Positions 59,768 through 64,000 of a stretch of 64,000 bases of DNA are shown in pieces. The DNA is from Rutidosis leptorrhynchoides (Eukaryota > Streptophyta > Magnoliopsida > Asterales > Asteraceae). Made by a program: the position numbers and the translations under genes. The stretch's first letter is position 1, and every line of letters begins with the position of its first letter. Where the stretch lies: contig NC_092341.1 in the NCBI RefSeq assembly GCF_046630445.1, positions 1,867,501 to 1,931,500 of the forward strand. The letters are read 5' to 3'. Under the pieces are notes generated by a model. The model saw only the letters and a program-made list of their open reading frames with translations. It did not search any database and was not told the origin of the DNA.

Positions 59768-61106
59768 TTTAAATGAGTTTTACAGAAAGGGGGAAAGCAA
59801 AGTAAAAAAAAAAACTTTTTTCCAAACAAAGGTAAATGAAAGTAGGACTTAATACAAGAAAAAAGTAAACATCTCCTAGACGTGATAAAATCTATCAATG
59901 ATAAGTATTAGACTTGATGAGCTAAATGTGACAAAAATGTTTCAACATGTCTTATGTTAATTTTCTAAAATAAGTTATTATTATTCCGAGTTTAACACAT
60001 ATACATATGTTAATTAAAAACAACCTTTTTGTTCTTATGTAGTGTTGGGTTGCAATTTTGGTTGTATGCCATAATTCCATCCAGTAGAGTGACAATAGAA
60101 AACTTTTGATGATAATCAATAAAAAACTTTTTTCCAAACTTGTCAAATGTTTTGTTAAAAACGTGACCGTTGAAAAAAGGAGGTTGAATAATAAAACTTA
60201 AAAAACAAATTATTTTTTTTAAGAGTGTGCATCAAAATGGCCCGTTTAATAATGGGGAGTAAAAATATAGTCAAATTGTTTCAACGAACAAGGGTTCAAT
60301 TGGATGTCTCTTAAAAAAAATCTGCGGGTACGGGTGATGGATCCAATGGATCCGCATCCACGACCCGCGGGTGCTATCCCTAATTGTGACAAGTACAAAT
60401 CAACTAAAAGTCTAAAAAATAAATGCTCTTATAGGGACCAAATGTTCACAATAATTGCCTAAGCTAGATATGAAACAAATAGTTCATAAAAAAAAAAGGT
60501 CGTTGTGCGTTTTCGGGATGATAGCCGAAATACACTTACAAAAGTAGGTCAGCCGTCAATTCTTTATGGCCATATCAACGTAGATCAATAAAATCATTTA
60601 TGGTTTTGATAAAAGATTAATTAAAAATTAATTGTTTTTTTGGTCTTGGATTCTCGGTAACAAAAGCAAAGGTTGTTTTTGGTTGCCACAACAAACAAGA
60701 CAGAGGTTGTTGACTTTTGTTGTTAAACATGGCACAAGTGAACAATAACAATAGATTATTGTTTTTGAAAAGAATAATGATGCGTTAATTTTATTGTATA
60801 AAATAAAATTAAAGAAAATGGTTTTCATTGATGACTATGAACAAACGCAAACAAAGTGTTTGTGGTATTTGGTGATTAAAAAAAAAGTGCATCTAAAGCT
60901 TCTACTGAAAATAATATGCATCTAAAGCTTCTACTGAAAATTAATGTGCAAGGTACAACGTATAACTATATGGTCAAATTCATTTGAGCCTTCGGAGTCA
61001 CAAGTATATGATGTATATATATATTACTCAATTAACAAAATAGTAAATCTAAATTAATTCATATGAATAGTAAAACGAAATTAATTAATTTACTATTCAC
61101 ATAAAA
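59768..61106 (+). other. Eroded copia gag region
   Basis: No gag motif is recognisable. At about 60318-60382 a GC-rich stretch (ACCCGCGGGTGCTATCCCTA at its end) resembles one end of a hAT-type element. A 25-base direct repeat TGCATCTAAAGCTTCTACTG... occurs at about 60889 and 60917. Confidence 0.5.
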
Positions 61107-61250
61107 AAGCGCATATGATAAAAAGCGCATCACATATGATAAGCGCATATGATAAAAAGCGAATATGATGAAGAGCACAACGCATATGATGAAAATCGCA
61201 TATGATTAAAAGCGTATATGGTGAAAAGGATATATGATAAAAAAAAAACA
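61107..61250 (+). repeat. Short tandem repeat GCGCATATGATAAAAA, degenerate
   Basis: About eight diverged units of 15-18 bases (GCGCATATGATAAAAA, GCGAATATGATGAAGA, CGCATATGATGAAAAT, and so on). Confidence 0.85.
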
Positions 61251-61349
61251 CATATGGTGATTAATGAAAAGTATATTGTGAAAAAGAATCACAAATGTTT
61301 CTTGAAAGAATTCAAGGTAAGATATATGAACCAATTCATCCATCATGTG

Positions 61350-62052
61350 AACCATTTTGATATTTCATGGTTCTAATAGACGCATCTAGCGGATGGTCTC
61401 ATATTTGTATGTTATCAAGCCGTAATATGGCATTTGCAAAGTTTCTTGCACAAATTATTAAATTGAGAACACATTATTCTGATTACACCATTAAAAGGAT
61501 GAGACTTGATAATGCTGGTGAGTTAACATCTCAAGCATTTAATGATCATTATATATCTACAGGGATTGTTGTTGAACATCCAGTTGCTCATGTGCATACA
61601 CAAAATTGGTTTAGCTGAATCAATAGATAAACGCTTACAGCGAATAACTAGACAATTGATAATGAGTACAAATCTCTCAATATTTATATGTGGACATGTA
61701 AATTTACATGCTGCGACATTAATTCGCATTATACCATGTGGAAGTCGTAAATATTTTCACTTAATACTTGATTTTGGCCAAGAGCCAAATATTTTCTACC
61801 TTAAAACATTGGTTGTGCAGTGTATGTTCCAATTGTATCACCACAACACAATAAAATGGTTCTTCAAAGAAAGATGATAATATATTTTGGATATAAAACA
61901 TCTTCAATCATAAGATATATTGAACCCATGATGGGTGATGTTTTTACAGCACGTTTTGCTGATTGTCATTTTAATAAAACATTGTTCCCTAGATTAGGGG
62001 GAGAAATAAAAATAAAAAATAAAATGATGCTTCATGATGTGAACATCAATTA
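61350..62052 (+). pseudogene. Copia integrase remnant
   Basis: Translations in successive frames give DASSGWSHICMLSSRN, KRMRLDNAGELTSQAF, VEHPVAHVHTQN, then after a one-base shift near 61612 GLAESIDKRLQRITR and LIRIIPCGSRKY, and after another shift MYVPIVSPQHNKM, IIRYIEPMMGDVFTARFADC and LGGE. The second catalytic Asp (RLDNAGE) and the Glu (GLAES) are visible. The zinc finger and first Asp lie in a part that is lost or unreadable. Two frameshifts make it non-functional. Confidence 0.8.
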
Positions 62053-62079
62053 AGGTATATTGAACTCGCACAAAAGAAT

Positions 62080-64000
62080 GTGAAACGAAAGTTCAAAAAT
62101 AATGCATATGCAAGAACTTGCAAATTAATTACTTTATGCATTTACAGATATAAAAAAGTGACTAAATCATATATACCAGCGATAAATGCTCCAGCCCGAA
62201 CTGAAATTCCAAAAGCTGGCAATAATGTCACTGTTGAGTCTTTGCCACGCATCAAACGTGGAAGATCAATTGGTTCCGAAGATAAAAATCCTCGAAAAAG
62301 AAAATCAGCTGATAATGAGGTAAGAGAAAGTGTTCAAGAAGAACCACAAATCAATATTCCTTCTGCAGAGGATATTGATAAATGTAAATACTAAAATTGC
62401 GATAAATTATGCAATATTATGGAACCGAAATGAAACTAAAATCTCTATGAGATATTTTCATATAATGTTACAATGACATCATGAATAAAGATGATGATCT
62501 GGAACTAAAATCTGTCATTGAATATATAAAATGGACATGATTGAGCTCAATGGAAAGGAGCAATAAGAGCTGAATTAGAATCGCTCGATAAAAGAAAAGT
62601 TTTCGGATCAATCGTTATCACTTTTAAAGATGTGAAACGTATGAGATACAAATGAATTTTTATCCGAAAAAGAAATGTGCAAATGAAGTTACAAGGCAAA
62701 ACTAGACTTGTAACTCAAGATTTCCCACAAAGACCGGAAATGAATTATGAGGAAAATTTATCCTCCTGTAATGGATACAATTACTTATTAGATACTTAAT
62801 CAACCTTGTAGTTACTTAAATGCATCTCATGGATGTTGTAACTACTTATCTGTATGGATCACTTGATAGTGACATACATGAATATACCTAAAGGGTTTAA
62901 GGTATCATAAGCATCTAATGCAAAATCCAAGGGAATGTATTCTATTAAATCACAAAGATTTTTATATGGGTCTATACAATCAGGACGTATGTGGTATAAC
63001 TGATTAAGTGATTACTTGATAAGAAAAGTGTATACATATAAACTTATTTGCACATGTGTTTTTATTATGAAAAACAATGATCGGATATATATCATAGTTA
63101 TTTATGTCAATGTTCTTAACATCATATGAACAAATAAAAAGATCTATGAAATCATTCAACTTCTAAAGAATTATTTTGAAATGAAAGATCTTGAAAAAAT
63201 CAAGTATTACCTTGGATTGCAAATTGAGCATATGCCTAATGGTTTACTTGTACATCAAACAACTTATACCGAAAAGATTTTAAAACATTTTTTTTAAAGA
63301 CAAACTCATTGTTGTTAGATCACTCAATATTGACACTGATCTATTTCATCCCTGCGAAGATCATGAAAATCTTAACAGATCGGAAGTTCCATATTTTAGT
63401 GCAATTGAGGTTCTTATGTTTCTTATAAATTGTACAAGACCTGACATTTCTCTTGCAGTTAATTTGTTGGCAAGATTCAGCTCAACTTCTACCAAATGAC
63501 AATGGAACGGGATCAAACACATATTTTGATACCCTTGATGAACTGCCGATTTAAAATTATTTTATTCTAACGCTTCAAAACAAGATTTGGTTGATTATAT
63601 ATATGCAGGTCATTCATCAAATCCTCATAAAGATAAATCTCAAACTCGATATGTATTCCTAAATGGAGGTACCACAAAATCATGGCGTTCTCAAAAACAA
63701 ACACTTGTTGTAATATCATCAAATTATGCCGAAGTGATTACATTACATGAAGCCACTCGGGAATGTTTTTGGTTAAGATCAATGACACAACTCATTATTG
63801 ATTCTTGTGAACTAGAACGCGATAAAAGTTCAACAACTATCTATGAAGATAATACAGCTTGCATAGCACAGATGAAAGAAGGATATATCAAAAGTGACTG
63901 AACAAAACACATACCTCCTAGATTCTTCTTATATACTCAAGATCTTATAAAAGACAACCAGATTAAAATAAGATACGTTCAATCAACAACTATGCAGATC
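62080..64000 (+). pseudogene. Copia reverse transcriptase and RNase H remnant
   Basis: Linker with Pro/Lys/Glu-rich sequence (62180-62390), then a worn RT: RYKWIFIRKRNVQ (stop-broken), KTRLVTQDFPQRPEMNYEEN, and later MKDLEKIKYYLGLQIEHMPN with QTTYTEKILKHF. RNase H at 63587-64000 shows TTKSWRSQKQTLVVISSNYA, ATRECFWLRSM, EDNTACIAQMKEGYIKSD and, after a stop, TKHIPPRFF. The copia YVDD box is not recognisable; the region 62770-63130 has many stops. The right end of the element is outside the window. Confidence 0.78.

Larger units (their letters stand above)
58783..64000 (+). mobile_element. Degenerate Ty1/copia retrotransposon, 5' part
   Basis: A 241-bp 5' LTR, a primer site, an eroded gag region full of tandem repeats, then integrase, RT and RNase H remnants in copia order (integrase before RT). 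The element runs off the right edge with RNase H. Many stops and shifts; non-functional. Possibly of the Ivana/Oryco lineage (low confidence). Confidence 0.85.

Overview
This window is nuclear DNA of a flowering plant. The evidence is plant-only retrotransposon lineages (Athila and Tekay Ty3/gypsy, Ty1/copia), plant MITEs, and two plant genes: an ATL-type RING-H2 protein and a UBC33/34-type tail-anchored E2. The repeat repertoire looks like a daisy-family (Asteraceae) genome, but that is an impression from memory and is not proven by the sequence. About 85% of the window is transposable element.

Layout. 1-11450: 3' two thirds of an Athila element on the + strand: broken protease-RT-RNase H-integrase, a small CCHC-knuckle ORF, a spliced and broken env-like ORF, then a 1826-bp 3' LTR. 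It appears to sit inside an LTR remnant of another family (11451-14434, - strand). 14435-15651: older sequence with a LINE tail and a SINE-like piece. 15652-45982: one Tekay chromovirus on the - strand (LTRs 15652-17690 and 43946-45982, 5-bp duplication TTTRT with one mismatch). Its pol is split by a 21.8-kb block (19391-41233) of a non-autonomous LTR element in the order internal fragment - LTR - internal - LTR. The first full LTR of that block is itself split by a second, related non-autonomous element on the - strand (21451-31022, duplication CAACA). By eye, LTR pairs differ by a few percent (Tekay), about 1% (outer) and about 0.5% (inner), which fits the nesting order. 45983-58782: gene-bearing part with the ATL gene, the nine-coding-exon E2 gene and five MITEs with clear target duplications. 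58783-64000: degenerate copia element running off the right end.

Most interesting content. The two non-autonomous elements share three things that ordinary gypsy elements lack. First, a Ser/Asp-rich coiled-coil ORF at the gag position. Second, a sense-strand fragment of a poly(A)-binding protein gene, apparently captured from the host. Third, a 57-codon ORF antisense to the element that encodes a two-membrane-span microprotein; it has the same length in both elements, no indels, many silent changes, and a conserved TATA box at nearly the same distance upstream. A third partial copy has lost exactly this antisense unit. In addition, LTRs of several unrelated families carry paired GC-rich palindromes, in two cases just upstream of the TATA box, and the Athila element reuses the same hairpin pair upstream of its env-like ORF.

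The host genes look intact. All autonomous retrotransposon reading frames carry stops, frameshifts or catalytic-residue changes.
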